Assembly: GCA_035578175.1 (NCBI GenBank)
Contig: JAQMRL010000004.1
Coordinates: 35,666,401 to 35,730,400, forward strand
From: Catonia carolina
Lineage: Eukaryota; Arthropoda; Insecta; Hemiptera; Achilidae
DNA: 64,000 nucleotides
Direction of reading: 5' to 3'
Made by a program: the position numbers and the translations under genes. The notes under the pieces were generated by a model. That model was not told the DNA's origin. It ran no database searches and was given only the letters and a program-made list of their open reading frames with translations. This document shows, one piece after another, positions 1 to 11,575 of the stretch (its first letter is position 1; each line of letters begins with the position of its first letter).

Positions 1-360
1 AATATCAACAAAAAGTGGCCACCATGGCTTTTATAACACTAAATAATTTAAAAGAAAACGCAGAGAAAAATATCAGGGTTTGGAAGACTATGACTGAAAG
101 TTGTTTAGCCGAAAAATAATCTTGGAAATGGCCTGTTAAAGGATAAACTTCAACGTGTACAAAACAGCTGGATACGAGAATTATTAATGTAATGTATACT
201 TTGTTGAAGATCAAAGATTACCATTACTTGAGGAACAAGAATAAAAATACAAACTATGGCTGAGCCGGACTGCATTTCAAATGTTGTAGAAATTTTACTG
301 GCCATCGCACTTTTGTATAATTTATAAAATCATTTTGATTCAGTCACTAAAACATGGAAA
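1..360. other. AT-rich sequence, no feature recognised
   Basis: No coding pattern, repeat shared with the rest of the window, or tRNA-like box was recognised. The short minus-strand ORF here is hydrophobic and of chance quality. The right end may include decayed sequence of the LINE tail that follows. Confidence 0.4.
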
Positions 361-455
361 TATAAACCTAGAGAGAAGCGAGGCTTGGGAAGACCTAAAA
401 AGAGATGGATACTGGAACAGGCCATTGAGCCTAATCCTTAACAGATGATGATGAT
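361..455 (+). pseudogene. LINE reverse transcriptase C-terminal tail fragment
   Basis: The plus strand reads 26 codons and a stop at 439-441. The peptide contains GLGRPKKRW and ends EPNP-stop, the basic tail typical of many insect non-LTR retrotransposon ORFs (a consensus like GRPRKRW...EPNP). A short GAT repeat follows, as often seen at such 3' ends. Everything upstream, including the catalytic core, is missing, so this is a severely 5'-truncated or decayed copy. The assignment rests on a short motif. Confidence 0.55.
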
Positions 456-810
456 GAAATCATTTGAACACCGAAAAGACAATGGGTGAATGGTACTCCA
501 TTTGAATATTGAACAAATTATTTCGCTTTACAATTACATAATTTGGTCAACTAAGTAAATATTTTAATTGCATTGTCTACTAATTGATCATATTATAGTA
601 ATTACAGTCGAACCTCCCTGATTCGAATCTGATGGAACCGGCTGATTTCGATTTACAGAGGTAAAATATTGAAACAAAAAATGTACTTAAAAATTGCACG
701 TTTTAATAAAATTCATGTACTTCCATAAAATATTAAATTACAAAAGTCAAAATTATTAATAGACCACCAATTTGATTGAGGAAAGTTTTTTACAAATATT
801 ATTTTACTTG

Positions 811-1005
811 TGTTGTTTAGGTCATCAGCCGAAAGGCTGGTTTGAACCTGTAGAGGTTTTACTAAGTAAAACGAGAAGTGAGGTGGTTTACAATTACCTT
901 CCTCACTGAACGGAAAAGTACGCTTATCAGCATGCAGGGCCCTTTGCAAAGCACATATTTTCCCCTCTGAAAATGACACCTTCACTTCATTCACCACAGG
1001 GTTTA
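811..1005 (-). repeat. Family A dispersed repeat, copy 1 (partial)
   Basis: Matches the family A copies at 13.9, 21.4, 35.8, 40.7, 41.1, 48.2, 58.1 and 60.8 kb. The hallmark block reads GTCATCAGCCGAAAGGCTGG on the plus strand, followed by the palindrome-like region around ACTAAGTAAAACG. On the minus strand it keeps the shared short ORF (motifs NEVKVSF, SEEGN, FYLVKPL). It covers only about half of the 400-bp unit and lies inside the pogo-like element. Confidence 0.8.
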
Positions 1006-1374
1006 CATAATACTGTGATTAAGAATTAAGGGAATGTGTTGGTATTACAAGCTCTATTAGTACTCAAAAGCAAAAGAATAGTCTACTTATAAGAACGATA
1101 TGACAAATTATTGAAAAAACGACATAAAAAACAGAGTAAAATAAAATCGGGATACGCGTAAACAGTACAACAAACTACAAACGAAAAGTTAGGTCAGCCT
1201 ATAGAAAATGAAAAATAAATTAGGTACCGAAAATTTTAGAAATTTTAACGAGTAAAATATTGCTTAATGTGAATGAATACAGGTGCGGTATTTTTTACCC
1301 AGTTTGTACAAAAATCGTACACAAAAGAAGGAAAGACTGCATTACTAATTTAGCCTAACTAATATTTTTTTTTG

Positions 1375-1640
1375 TTTTCATCTGGTTTCCTCTGACTTAA
1401 AAATTAACTGAATTTTCAATATTTCCTAATGCGTATTGTAGCTTTGAACTACGCTTGCTATGTCCTTATTTGGTCGTAAGGTTTTGTGACAATAAAGTTT
1501 TGTAAGAAGTGTAATTGTTTGTGTTTCTGCCTGGTTTCTTCTAACTTAAAAATTAACTGCATTTTCAGTTTTTTCTAAAGCTTTTTGTAGTTTTGTACTA
1601 CGCTTACTGTGTCCTTATGGTCGTGATTTTAACGCATGCT
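1375..1640. repeat. Tandem duplication, about 149-bp period
   Basis: The block beginning CTGGTTTCCTCTGACTTAAA at 1382 recurs diverged at 1531, with matching downstream pieces (AAAATTAACTG, CTACGCTT, TGTCCTTAT). It lies within the pogo-like element and is probably a private duplication of it. Confidence 0.65.
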
Positions 1641-1858
1641 TCATTATAAATCGTGTACAATGTGTAAATTGGAAATTTTGTAATTATTTTATTAATAATG
1701 TATAAAAAAATGTATTGATACAATATATATGACCACAAACTCTCGAAAATTTTCGAATAGGGAGGTAATTTAATTCATATTAAGGAGGATTTTTGAAGGG
1801 GATAGCATACAATTATATTCGATTTAGGGAGGATTTCGAATGAGGAGGTTTGACTGTA

Positions 1859-2462
1859 TTTGTAACAATTAGGATATTTTAAATAATTAACTTTAACAAA
1901 TAAAAAATATACTTTCTTTAATTATTCTGGTTTTACATTGATTTAAAATAAGTACCTATTTAAAATACATTTCAAAATAATAGGCAACAAAAAATAAATT
2001 ATTTTATGACTGGATTGGATTCCGTCAGAGAACGAATTGTTTTCATATGATGGTCTTGTGTGATTAAAGTTTTGTACGATAGGGTGAGATGTGAGTATTT
2101 AACTACAATCAGTACACACATAGAAGTGGCAAATGCTACAGTACACGTGCCGGTACGACATGGCAACATCGTTTACACTGTTGCAGGCTGTAAGTCATAG
2201 TAGCGGGAACGATGCCGGACGCGAAATTGTCGGTAATTTGTACGGACGCGAAATTGTCGGTAATCCGAAAGGAGTCTGAATTGATAGCACAGTGAATAAA
2301 ATTTAAAAATGCTCAATTTTCAATATCAGGACAAACCAATACCAAAACTCAGGGTGTAAGTGTAACAAATACCCTATATACTCTCATCAAAGTTGAATAT
2401 ACTCTTCAAATAAGCGATGTGCGAAATGCACGCTTTTTGAAAGGACGCGGAATTGTTAGCGG

Positions 2463-2494
<32 letters not shown>

Positions 2495-2734
2495 ACCAGA
2501 TCCTAAAAGAACCAGAAATAAACGTTGTAATACTATTTTATTTTATTTTACCAATTTTACCGTTAGTGATTTTCTGTGTTTGGAAAGTTATCTAAACGAG
2601 AAATATGTCGAGATCACGGCGTTTACTTGAATTTGACATGTTAAACTGCTTTCGTGTTAAGATGCTCAAAAATTAGACAAAAACCTTGAATCTTCCTGAT
2701 CTTGTCTCTATTGTGCTAAATAATAATTAAAGAA
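1859..2734. other. AT-rich spacer with (TA)n and a small duplication
   Basis: A (TA)14 microsatellite spans 2467-2494. Near 2219-2271 a 27-bp unit containing ACGCGAAATTGTCGGTAAT is duplicated. No coding region is supported. Confidence 0.5.
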
Positions 2735-3891
2735 AAAAAATCTAGTGTGAAACACTCACATGACTTCCTCTTGCAAATGAAAATAATGATCAATATAACC
2801 TAACATTAGTAATAATATATAAGAAATAAAAAACTAACCTCAAAAAACATACCCTCATTTTAATCATGAGCGAATGATCCAAAATGAAACTCAACCTTAG
2901 TTTGGCTTAATAGTATGGAGAATCACTTTTTCTCTAGAAAAGAAATTCTTTCAGTGAAATTTGTAGATCTTTTAATTTTCTATAAATGTTATTATGTACA
3001 CTTTGGTCGTAAAGTGCATACTAAGGTGAAAACTTAAAAAATCCATTTTTTTAAGATTTTAATGAAAAGGAAAACAGAAAATCAGATATTACCGCTAAAC
3101 TAAGGGTTATACAAAAAATTGGTTAAAATAAAACTCGTAGATTTTAAAACTTTCTATTTTCATCATACTCTTTTGTCCTAAAATGCACATTAAGGCCGCA
3201 ATCTTAAAATAACCATTTATTTTCTAGAAGAGAACATTCTTCACAAGAATTTCAGCAGACATGACGCCTACCCTATTTTGTTATGCATAAAAATGTAGTA
3301 AATGTGACGATTTAAAAAAAATCGTACGAGCCGTTTTTGAGAAAATTACAAAAAGTGAAAAATGACACTAATAAACTATCCGGTTGACTGATTTTGATGG
3401 AAGTGTTCGTGTTAGGTCCTCTAGTGATACCTAACTTAAGTTTCAAGTTTCACCTTCGTAGCCATTCGTGAGATATTTTGTTCACACATAGACACAGACC
3501 AATCGCTAAAAACGTTTTTTGGTTCAGGGGCTCTAAAAACGTGTAGGTCCGGTGAAACCTCGACTTTTCAAAATCGACATGAAAACAATAACCATACTTT
3601 CCTTCTTATATATTCATATAGGCAAGATAACGTAAAAATATAAATAGAGACTTTGATTGAAGGTTTATTTCGTTACAATTAACGTAATCTATTAATTAAT
3701 GAAGAAAATCACGTTTTTTGTTTCAGGGGCTCTGAAAACGTGTAGGTCCGGTGAAACCCCGATTTTTCAAAATCGACATGAAAACAATACTTTCCTTCCT
3801 ATATATTCATATAGGCCAGAGAAAGTAAAAATATAAATAAATAGACGATGATTGAAAGTTTATTTCGTTATAATTAACGTAATCTATTCAT
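2735..3891 (-). repeat. Family F dispersed repeat, copy 1
   Basis: Reverse-oriented copy of the sequence at 11.9-13.1 and 15.9-17.6 kb. Shared anchors include ACCCTATTTTG near 3266 and the cluster AGACACAGACCAATCGC near 3488. Two diverged units about 171 bp apart begin near 3005 and 3176 (TAAAGTGCATACTAAGG, TAAAATGCACATTAAGG). At the far end a 199-bp unit is duplicated (3513-3711 and 3712-3891). No protein is encoded; the class is unknown. Confidence 0.7.
3513..3891. repeat. 199-bp tandem duplication at the end of family F
   Basis: CGTTTTTTGGTTCAGGGGC at 3513 recurs at 3712 with one base fewer, and the copies stay alignable through TATATTCATATAGGC and AATTAACGTAATCTATT. They are only slightly diverged, so the duplication is fairly recent relative to the rest of family F. 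Confidence 0.85.
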
Positions 3892-4831
3892 CACTGGTTT
3901 GTTTAATATTTTGAAAGTACATAACTAATTTTCCTGCAATATTACTCCATTGTATCTCATAGAACCATTTGTATTACTAAATATAGTTCAACCTACTCGT
4001 GTCATATGGTGTCTGATTGCAGTAACCTTAGCGTAGGTGTCCCAAATGGAATTAGCACATCAAATTTCATTGCTTAATTCCAATTACAACGTTAGTGGGA
4101 ACACAAATACCAATACAAGCCGATTGCATAATAATATATATATATAATACATTAATTTCTATCATTTGGTAATATATTACCGACTGTTCAATTCTATTGA
4201 GGTTATTATGAACTAATATTGATTATAACATTGTACTTGAATACCCCAAACAAGATGTAATCGAATCCTGATACAGATATTTAGACGCATTTGGATCCTA
4301 CTGTAACACTCAGGTCAATAGCCTTTACTTTATTGATGTAATACCAATATCTCATATAAAATATACGTAATGAGAATGCTGGGAACGTAATAACGCTTTC
4401 CGATTCAATCGTTTGTTTAGATGTACGCAAAAGTATTTAGGGAAGTCCGCTTTAGGGATCAGCGTATTTTTTATTCAAACTGTTGGGCGTGTTTCACTTT
4501 CTACGTGAGTGCATTTGTCATTTATTTTTATTCAGTAATTATTTTACCAATCTTATGTACCTTATTCAGATGTTATTGCAAGAGCAGAGACGCTAAATTT
4601 AGATCTTTGCACTAGTAAAATAATACCTCATCGCTAATCCAACATAAAAACCTAAAAACTAAAACTAAAAACATCATCCAATAAAAATATCAAATAAATA
4701 CACTATTAAAATCTCAAATTTGTGATAATGCCGTTAACCTTTAAAAAATATGTATGTAGATGGATACAATTTTTATACATAATTATAATAGTACAGGGTT
4801 ACGAAAATTTAGTACAAAAAAACTATTTCAC
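3892..4831. other. AT-rich spacer, nothing recognised
   Basis: No repeat shared with the rest of the window and no convincing coding stretch. Short ORFs at 4421-4615 and 4722-4916 are of chance quality. Confidence 0.4.
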
Positions 4832-4839
4832 TTACCTAA

Positions 4840-4955
4840 ATGTTCGAATCCCATTCAGGCACGGCATATTTTCATACGTTATAAAAAATCGTTTCATCCT
4901 TCATCGTCTGCACTAGCAGTAACTGCAGAACAGTCGGACATTAAACAAAAAAAAA
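4840..4955 (+). mobile_element. SINE family B, 5'-truncated copy
   Basis: Carries the tRNA-like B box (GTTCGAATCCC), then CATTCAGGCACGGCAT, the family-specific body and a poly-A tail. It is flanked by an 8-bp target duplication TTACCTAA (4832-4839 and 4956-4963). The A-box half is missing. Compare the full-length copy at 55.46 kb. Confidence 0.85.
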
Positions 4956-5014
4956 TTACCTAACTGAAACTTGTATGGTTTGATGCAGGGACTCAAACAG
5001 TTATTTTTAAACGT

Positions 5015-5675
5015 CTATAAATGTTCAATATGTGCTCTTTTCGTGACACGGCACACATCAACACGACAGTCTAGCTCTTGCCAAACACCTTCTAACAAGT
5101 CCCTTTCGATAGAGTTGATTGCATTGATTATGCGTTCCTTCAGCTCAGCGGTATCGTTCGCAAGTGGTTGCATAAACAATTGCCTACCACATAACCCCAG
5201 AGAAAGAAGTCACATGGCGTGAGGCCTGGTGACTTTGGTGGCCATAGCATAATGTATTGGTCTTCTTCAGACGCGCGTCCTATCCAGCACTGACGTGTTT
5301 TATCTCCATCGCAAAGATGTTGCATTAATTGAAGATGGTACGGTTTGAATAATAAACGTTTTTGAAGAACTCTCCACACCGTTGTTTTTGGAGTTCCTAA
5401 GTCTCTGCCTGCAGACGAAGTCAATTTTGACGGGCTGCAATTAAAATTTGCACGCACACGTTGAACATTGCATCTGAGGTTGATGGATGACCAGTTGATT
5501 TCTGCTTGCACAAGCAACCAGTTTCACTGAATTGTTTATACCACGCACGAATTGAATTGTCACTTGGTGGATCCTTACTAAATTTTAACCGAAACGCACG
5601 TTGCACAGTTATTACTGACTTAGACACGTGAAATCTGAATACACAAAACGACTTCTTGGTTCACCTGGTAGCCAT
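5015..5675 (-). pseudogene. mariner-superfamily transposase, internally deleted
   Basis: Read on the minus strand from ATG 5675. An in-frame TGA sits at codon 5, followed by the N-terminal helix-turn-helix region (VITVQRAFRLKF, then SIRAWYKQF) and the second DNA-binding part (TVWRVLQKRLLFKPY). The sequence then jumps straight to the C-terminal block of the catalytic domain (WPPKSPGLTPCDFFLWG) and ends with AHIEHL-stop at 5015. The middle of the DDE/DDD domain, including the first two catalytic acidic residues, is absent, and further frameshifts occur near 5450 and 5150. An intact transposase of this type is about 350 residues; this remnant is under two thirds of that and cannot be active. Terminal inverted repeats were not identified with confidence. 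Confidence 0.85.
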
Positions 5676-8065
5676 TTTCTCTACTGTCTACGCCTTGCTG
5701 GCAAACGGTTCACTAACTGCCCAGAATATGTGGAAAAAACTATTTCAAGTGCTCTTTCGTAGTGTACTTGTTTCAGTCTTAAAAGTGAAATACTTTTTTC
5801 ATTTCGTACTGAATTTTTGCAACCCCAAAGTACATTACGAAAGGTCCTGTATAATAATTTTTATATTTTAAAGAAATTTTGTCACTTAGGAAATTATTTG
5901 AAAATCATGAATAATGAAATGAGATTTTTTTTCACTATTTTGAAAATAAAGATTATTTAATATCATGCTAATTTCCAAAAGATTAATAAGTAATAATATA
6001 ACATTTCTGGGTGTACTATAATAAACTAAATCACCAGTGTTATGTAAATTAAAGAGGGCGGTAATAATATGATGGCGGCAGGTGAAAAAAGACGAAAAAA
6101 GGAATGGCACAAACTACGTTAAAAGGAACGAAAAAAAGCATAAATTCAAAAGAGGTTTATTCCCCACCATGGTTAGAGTTGGTAGAGGTACGGTTAAGGA
6201 AAGAGCGGTGGTGCTTTACTCGTCTGATTTGAATAATGGTGAGTTTTGCACTCTCCTTTCTTCAAACCTCTATGAATTATTATTAAATACCTTTTTGCGA
6301 TAAATCCTTTTCAATAGTATTATTTTTATTACTAAATGAAGTACTATTATAATTTTACACATTTATTACAGTTAACATAAACCTGTCGTCAGAAAAATAT
6401 GGTTATAAATATGAATCTTAAAAACTTTCAGCAGGTAGTTAAAACGTACTTAACTTTTATGTTATGTACTAGAATTTGAATTCTGTATTGAACTATTTAG
6501 TTAATTCATTGCAGATGGTAATCCCAAAAAAGTATGTTTGCATCTTATTTATCGAAACAATAATGATACAAGAAACAATAATGATAGAAGTTACGGTAAT
6601 GATAAAATTTAAAAAAAATAGAGAAGAAAACCATTATCAACCTAATATTATATGAAAATTGAGGATAATAATCCAATTTATGATGCAACCAGAATGAAAT
6701 GGGTTGAAAATGTAAGTCATGTGGAAGATCATGTCGCAAAAAGTACTCACTGAAGAATGACATACAGTTGGTGGAAGATGCGTCGACTGATTCTGTCAAT
6801 AATGTTGTGCGTAGTTCATGAATTCTCACACTTAAAAACACGCGTGCGCTTACGACAAGGGAACCGTAAACCTGAAAATTATCTAGTATGAAGTGAGAAA
6901 GGAGTTACAACGAGTTAAAATGATTTACAATATTAGTGATTGGAATTTAAGCCAGTACAAATATATAGAAGAGCTGTTGTAATGGAATGTAGTGGCTTGA
7001 CTGCAAAAGTAAAGTGTACAGTATTTATCGAGTGTTGAAAGTAAGCAGTTTACGTGAACAACTGTTTTAGCCAATGACTGTGGCATTCTTTATGTAATCG
7101 ACTTACTGGCAGCTAACCAGTTCACATGTGGTAAAATTTATTCACGGAATTTAGTTGACGTAGTTTTTCACAAAATACATTTTTTATTAAAAACAACCGC
7201 CTTTAAATATGTATTTCTGCTATAACACCGTCTGCATTATTATCATTCCTGATTGAATGAATCAAAGATGAGGCGATTCGTAAGCAAGAGTCAGTTCTGA
7301 AACCTTTAAATACTCGTCTGAATAGAAAGAAACAAAATAAATTACAAAATAAATAATAATAAACAAAGAGGAAAGAAATTAAACTTGTTGTACATCTATG
7401 TTGCTTAAATACAATGATAATTTTATAGTTTTACAAAATCAAATTACAAACTTCAAAACAGTTGAAGATAACTATCTAAGATATTATTAGAGATAATGAA
7501 ATAATAGGATTACGTAAAAGTTTTAATGCGATCTGTCCTCTAGTGTTTTGCTTATGAGCGATCAAGCTCAAATTACATGACATTAAGCTGAAGATACGGC
7601 GAGGATTTTAATCCCACCATAACAGTTTTTTAAATTAAAGCAAAAACAAAAGGTAAAAACATCACTAAACGTAAAATGTAATAATTTAAAAGGTAATATA
7701 GTTTTCTTTCTTAAAACGGCTCAACCGTTTCATTTTATGAGGCCTTGAACCCAAGTAACAAAAATGCGTTGACAGGTTATTATAAGTTAAACATTTTTCT
7801 CATTCAAAAGTATCGACGAGAAAGAATTTGTCAAATTTTTTAATGAATCGTATTAAGTCTTCTTGATTTTTTTCTGAACCGAATTCACTAAAAATTAATA
7901 TTTAAAATGAATTCTGCAAATAAAATGAGGTTCTGTTATTGACAGCTATTTAGTGGAAATTTTTCCAAATTAAATTTTATTTTGACCTTCCGTTCAGTGT
8001 TACTCAATAAACTATATTATTGTTAATTTAAGTTCATGTTACTCACTATCATCATCTTCGTTGTC
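5676..8065. other. AT-rich spacer, nothing recognised
   Basis: About 2.4 kb without a repeat shared elsewhere in the window. ORFs of 71-98 codons at 5656-5871, 6082-6303 and 6545-6841 lack recognisable motifs and are not supported as genes. The interval could be intronic. Confidence 0.4.
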
Positions 8066-8227
8066 ATCTTCTTCTTCTGCTTCTTTCTTCTCCTCCTTCT
8101 TCTTCTTCTTCTTCTTCTTCTTCTTCTTCTTCTTCTTCTTCTTCTTCATATCCTCCTCCTCCTCCTCCTCCTCCTTCTCCTTCTTCTTCTTCTTTTTCTT
8201 TTTCTTCTTTTAATTTTTCTTCTTCTA
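8066..8227. repeat. Polypyrimidine (CTT)n/(CTC)n microsatellite
   Basis: About 160 bases of almost uninterrupted C and T on the plus strand, shifting from CTT to CTC to CTT units. The overlapping leucine-rich ORF is a by-product of the repeat. Tracts like this can form triplex DNA. Confidence 0.95.
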
Positions 8228-8631
8228 TGCTCTTCGCTGTTTTTCTTTGTTAAATTTGTCTTTTACTGTTTTTCATCTTTCATCTAGTTTTAAGGTTTTC
8301 AAGTATTGTAATTTGTTTCTTCTTTGGAAGCAATACCGTTTACGTGTCTTCATGTACATTGATCAACAGTAGACATTTACATGTCTTTATCATGTACTTT
8401 TACCTTTGCTTACTTAGTCATTTTAAGACTTATTGTAAATAAATTCAGTGGTTAAAAAAATATTAAAAATTCTGACGTAATATTTTTCAACTCATTCTAG
8501 TACATGGTTTTGACCATAGTTGGATGGGATAATTTCCACCACCTCTAGCGTACAGGATAGTAGTATACTGTAAGAAATTTTGTGTTTTGGTAATTTTTTT
8601 TATGTAACGTGTAACATCATGGGAATAAATA

Positions 8632-8659
8632 AATTATTATTATTATTATTATTATTATT
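8632..8659. repeat. (ATT)n microsatellite at the LINE 5' edge
   Basis: Nine ATT units directly abut the LINE that follows; TTA units also abut its 3' end, so the element may have split a single microsatellite. Confidence 0.9.
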
Positions 8660-10050
8660 TGCAAATGATGGATTTTGCGGCTCCTCTCGTCGAGATGGCT
8701 AACCAGGTTGACTGCGTGTACTTTGACTTTAAAAAAGCTTTTGACACAGTGTCACACGATGTTTTATTGAAAAATTAAGGGATATGAGTGTTGGCAGCAG
8801 TCTTCTTAAATGGTTGCAGTCGTATCTTCATGAGCGAAGTTTTGTAGTGAAGGTTGGAGGTAGAGTGTCGGATGAACATCTGGCTACTTCAGGAGTTCCT
8901 CAGGGTTCGATTCTCGGTCCTTTACTTTTTGTATGTTTCGTCAACGATATTGTTTGTAATATTAAATCAAATATTTATATGTACGCAGATGATTTGAAAG
9001 TTTGTGCCACATCCAATAACGCAGCTGAGTGCAGTGTACTTCAAAGAGATATTGATTTAATACAGCTATGGTCACTGCAAAACAGGCTCTATTTAAACTT
9101 AACTAAAACTTTCGTTATAACTTATTCAAGAAAAACGATGAGCTATGTACACAAGTACATTCTTGGCCATAACGAAATCATAAGAAAGACCAGCACCACG
9201 GACCTTGGTGTGTTGTTTGACTCCAAGCTATTATTCCGTGAGCAAGTAGCTTCAATAGCTGCAAAAGCTCGAAGGAATTTAGGACTCATAGCTTGGATTA
9301 GTCGTGATTTCAAATTTGAGAAAACAGTACTTAGACTTTATAAGAGCCTTGTGCGTCCCGTCCTCGAGTATTGGTCAACGGTGTGGAACTATAGAACGGA
9401 CATCACAGAAAAGGAACTAGAGAGGGTGCAGAAAAGACTAATTTATAAGTTGGAATGTAGATCGGGGAGAAAATTTGATGGCTATGCGGATGCCCTCTCA
9501 TTCTACGGGCAACAGAGTCTGAGCACGCGACGTAGAGTGATGGAAGTACTTTACATTTACAACATTCTGCACTCACGAGTTGAAGTTCCGGATATCTCGA
9601 AGATTTTTCTGAGAGTACCTGGCACAGCTTTAAGAAGTTTTAGGTTGTTTGCTGGAGCTACAAAAAGTAAAATAGCTCCAATCAATAGATGTATAGCTAC
9701 AGCCAATGAAATAAATGGAGAGGTAGATCTGTTTCACAGAGATAGCAAAATTAAAGAAAAACTGTACAGGATACTGTGAAGGAAGGCTGTAAATACTGCG
9801 TGATCTTTATGTTATTTTATGTATTGTTATGTGTTATTTGTGTCTATGTGGTGTATGTTAAGCTCAGCGGCTGACTGTTTTTTAGAGAAGAAAGAATGAC
9901 TACGTTAAGTTGTAATGGTGCGGTATACTGAGGCGAAATTATCTTGCTGTTCTGCTGTACCACCTCGCATCCTTGCGGCCAGCCAAAGTAGTGGTAGGAG
10001 ACGGCGGGGTGTAGGGGTGTTTGGGAGCCCCCCCCCTCAAAAAAAAAAAA
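8660..10050 (+). mobile_element. Non-LTR retrotransposon (CR1/jockey group), 5'-truncated
   Basis: The sequence opens inside the reverse transcriptase domain. Motif A reads YFDFKKAFD at 8719-8745. A one-base deletion near 8765-8771 then shifts the frame, and the rest is a clean 331-codon ORF (8784-9779). That ORF contains GVPQGSILGPLLF and the catalytic box YADD at 8982-8993, followed by the long C-terminal part with LERVQKRL. After the stop comes a GC-richer 3' UTR, a C run and a poly-A tract (10039-10050). The endonuclease domain and any ORF1 are missing. Apart from the single frameshift there are no stops, so this is one of the younger LINEs here. The exact clade is not resolved. Confidence 0.9.
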
Positions 10051-10156
10051 TTATTATTATTGAAATAATGACTATGTGAACTAACCTTTAACTTTGTTAT
10101 CTAGTAACAATTTTTACGGTGGTCGACTCAGAGTAAAACAACTTATATTTCTATAA

Positions 10157-10682
10157 CCCTTTTAGTACTAACTTCCGGAAAACAGGACGTCGATATATTT
10201 TACGTAGTGACAACATTCGGTTTATCGGACGTCTGTAAGTTATGCATAAAGTGCCAACGTCCGGATAAGCGAACATAAAAAAAACTTTTAAACAAAAATT
10301 AATGGAACTGTGTATTTTGAAACCGCCCCCGTCGCGTAGTGACTAGCGCGCTTGCCTGCAAAGCGAAAGGTCCCGGGTTCAATTCTCGGCTAGGGTCTGG
10401 AAATTTTAACAAGTTAAAAATACCGTTATGGTACCTAAACACACAGTAGTTGCTAATGAGCAAGCGACTTTAAACTACTAAAAACCTATTTTGAGTATTT
10501 TTTTTGTTAGAAAGATTTCTTTTTGTATGAACATAATAAAAATTAATTTTTAAAAGGAAATTTTATTTTTCCGGAACGTTGAAATTTTGGTTGGCAATGG
10601 CAGACTAAGCCTGAAAGTGAAAGAGGGCTGTCACATTTTACACGTTTACTCAAATTAAATAGCTTTAGATCAAAATTTTAGA
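10157..10682 (+). repeat. Repeat D copy 1, with embedded tRNA-like segment
   Basis: Aligns over about 530 bp with 61600-62148. It starts CCCTTTTAGTACTAAC, continues with AAACAGGACGTCGATAT, contains a tRNA-like stretch at about 10323-10395 (A-box-like GCGTAGTGACTAGCGCG, B-box-like GGGTTCAATTC) and ends shortly after TAGCTTTAGATCAAA. The TTAA plus CCCTTT start of the sister copy resembles piggyBac-type termini. No transposase remains; the class is inferred only. Confidence 0.75.
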
Positions 10683-11575
10683 TTTGGGTTAGAAAATAAA
10701 TGATTAGTCAAAGACAAAATACGTAGAGCTTATTTAAGAATAATTTTTGAGAATTACTGTACTAACCCTGAAAATTTTGAGGTAAATTATTTTATTTGAA
10801 AGATTTAATTATATTTCTTATAAGTAGACACTGCCTATAACTTTTAAATAAAATTTTATATAAAAGTTGAGAAAATATCCATTTTGAATTTATTTTAAAA
10901 GTGTGAAGGTGTAAAAACTATTTCATTCCATTTCTTCAATAACTATTGTAAATTTGTTTCTGTACAAGTCAACTATGATAGAAATAATAAAAACCTGGTT
11001 ACAGTTTTTCTAGCAATATCAAAGTTGTGTAAGTATTTCCAATAGAAATTTACAGTTTACTTTATGGAAATAGAAAATTTTGTAATAACATTGTCATTTG
11101 AAATTGTAACACTGATATTTATCATAAATGTTATTTGAATGTTTCAGATTTTTACCATTTTATGCATGTATACATAAGAATGATCAAAGTTAAACTACAT
11201 TTGTTCCATCCAGTATGAAGTTCGAAATAATCAGTTTGACTGCACTTTTGTAGTACGTAATAGTAGCCTATAGTTTTTATCTACCAATTTTATGACTGGT
11301 TGGTATGTTAAAATATTTACTTTGCATTTCATTGTAAAGTTCTTTCTATTTGTTCTTGTTTATAATTTTTATCGGCTGCAGTTTGACATTTTTATTACTG
11401 ACCGTTTTATTTTAAAGTGATTTATTGAAATGTTTGTCGGGTATATTTTGTTTCTTTTAGAAGCGACAGAGGAAGAGGATAGGGAAATAAATAGATAAAT
11501 TAGATTACTAACAATTAGTAAGTTCTAAAATTACATTGTTATTTACTATTACATAGTTAATTTTTTATCCAATAA
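10683..11575. other. AT-rich spacer, nothing recognised
   Basis: No coding potential or shared repeat seen. Confidence 0.4.

Larger units (their letters stand above)
605..1856. mobile_element. pogo/Tigger-like nonautonomous DNA transposon
   Basis: The left end starts CAGTCGAACCTCCC and the right end, read on the minus strand, starts CAGTCAAACCTCC. Both are flanked by TA (603-604 and 1857-1858), the target duplication of the Tc1/mariner/pogo superfamily. CAGT-type termini with an AACCTC block are known from pogo/Tigger elements. No transposase ORF remains. A family A repeat lies inside (811-1005), and a roughly 149-bp stretch starting near 1375 is duplicated in tandem. The right end repeats a GGGAGGATTTCGAAT-like motif. 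Confidence 0.7.

Noticed and set aside
6082..6303. 73-codon Lys/Arg-rich ORF
   Set aside because: No recognisable motif, no splice or promoter support, and length within chance for this much sequence.
8036..8287. 83-codon leucine-rich ORF that could pass for a membrane protein
   Set aside because: It is the translation of the CTT/CTC microsatellite.
10323..10395. tRNA gene candidate
   Set aside because: A and B boxes are present but the acceptor stem does not pair, and the same module lies inside repeat D at 61.77 kb; treated as tRNA-derived.
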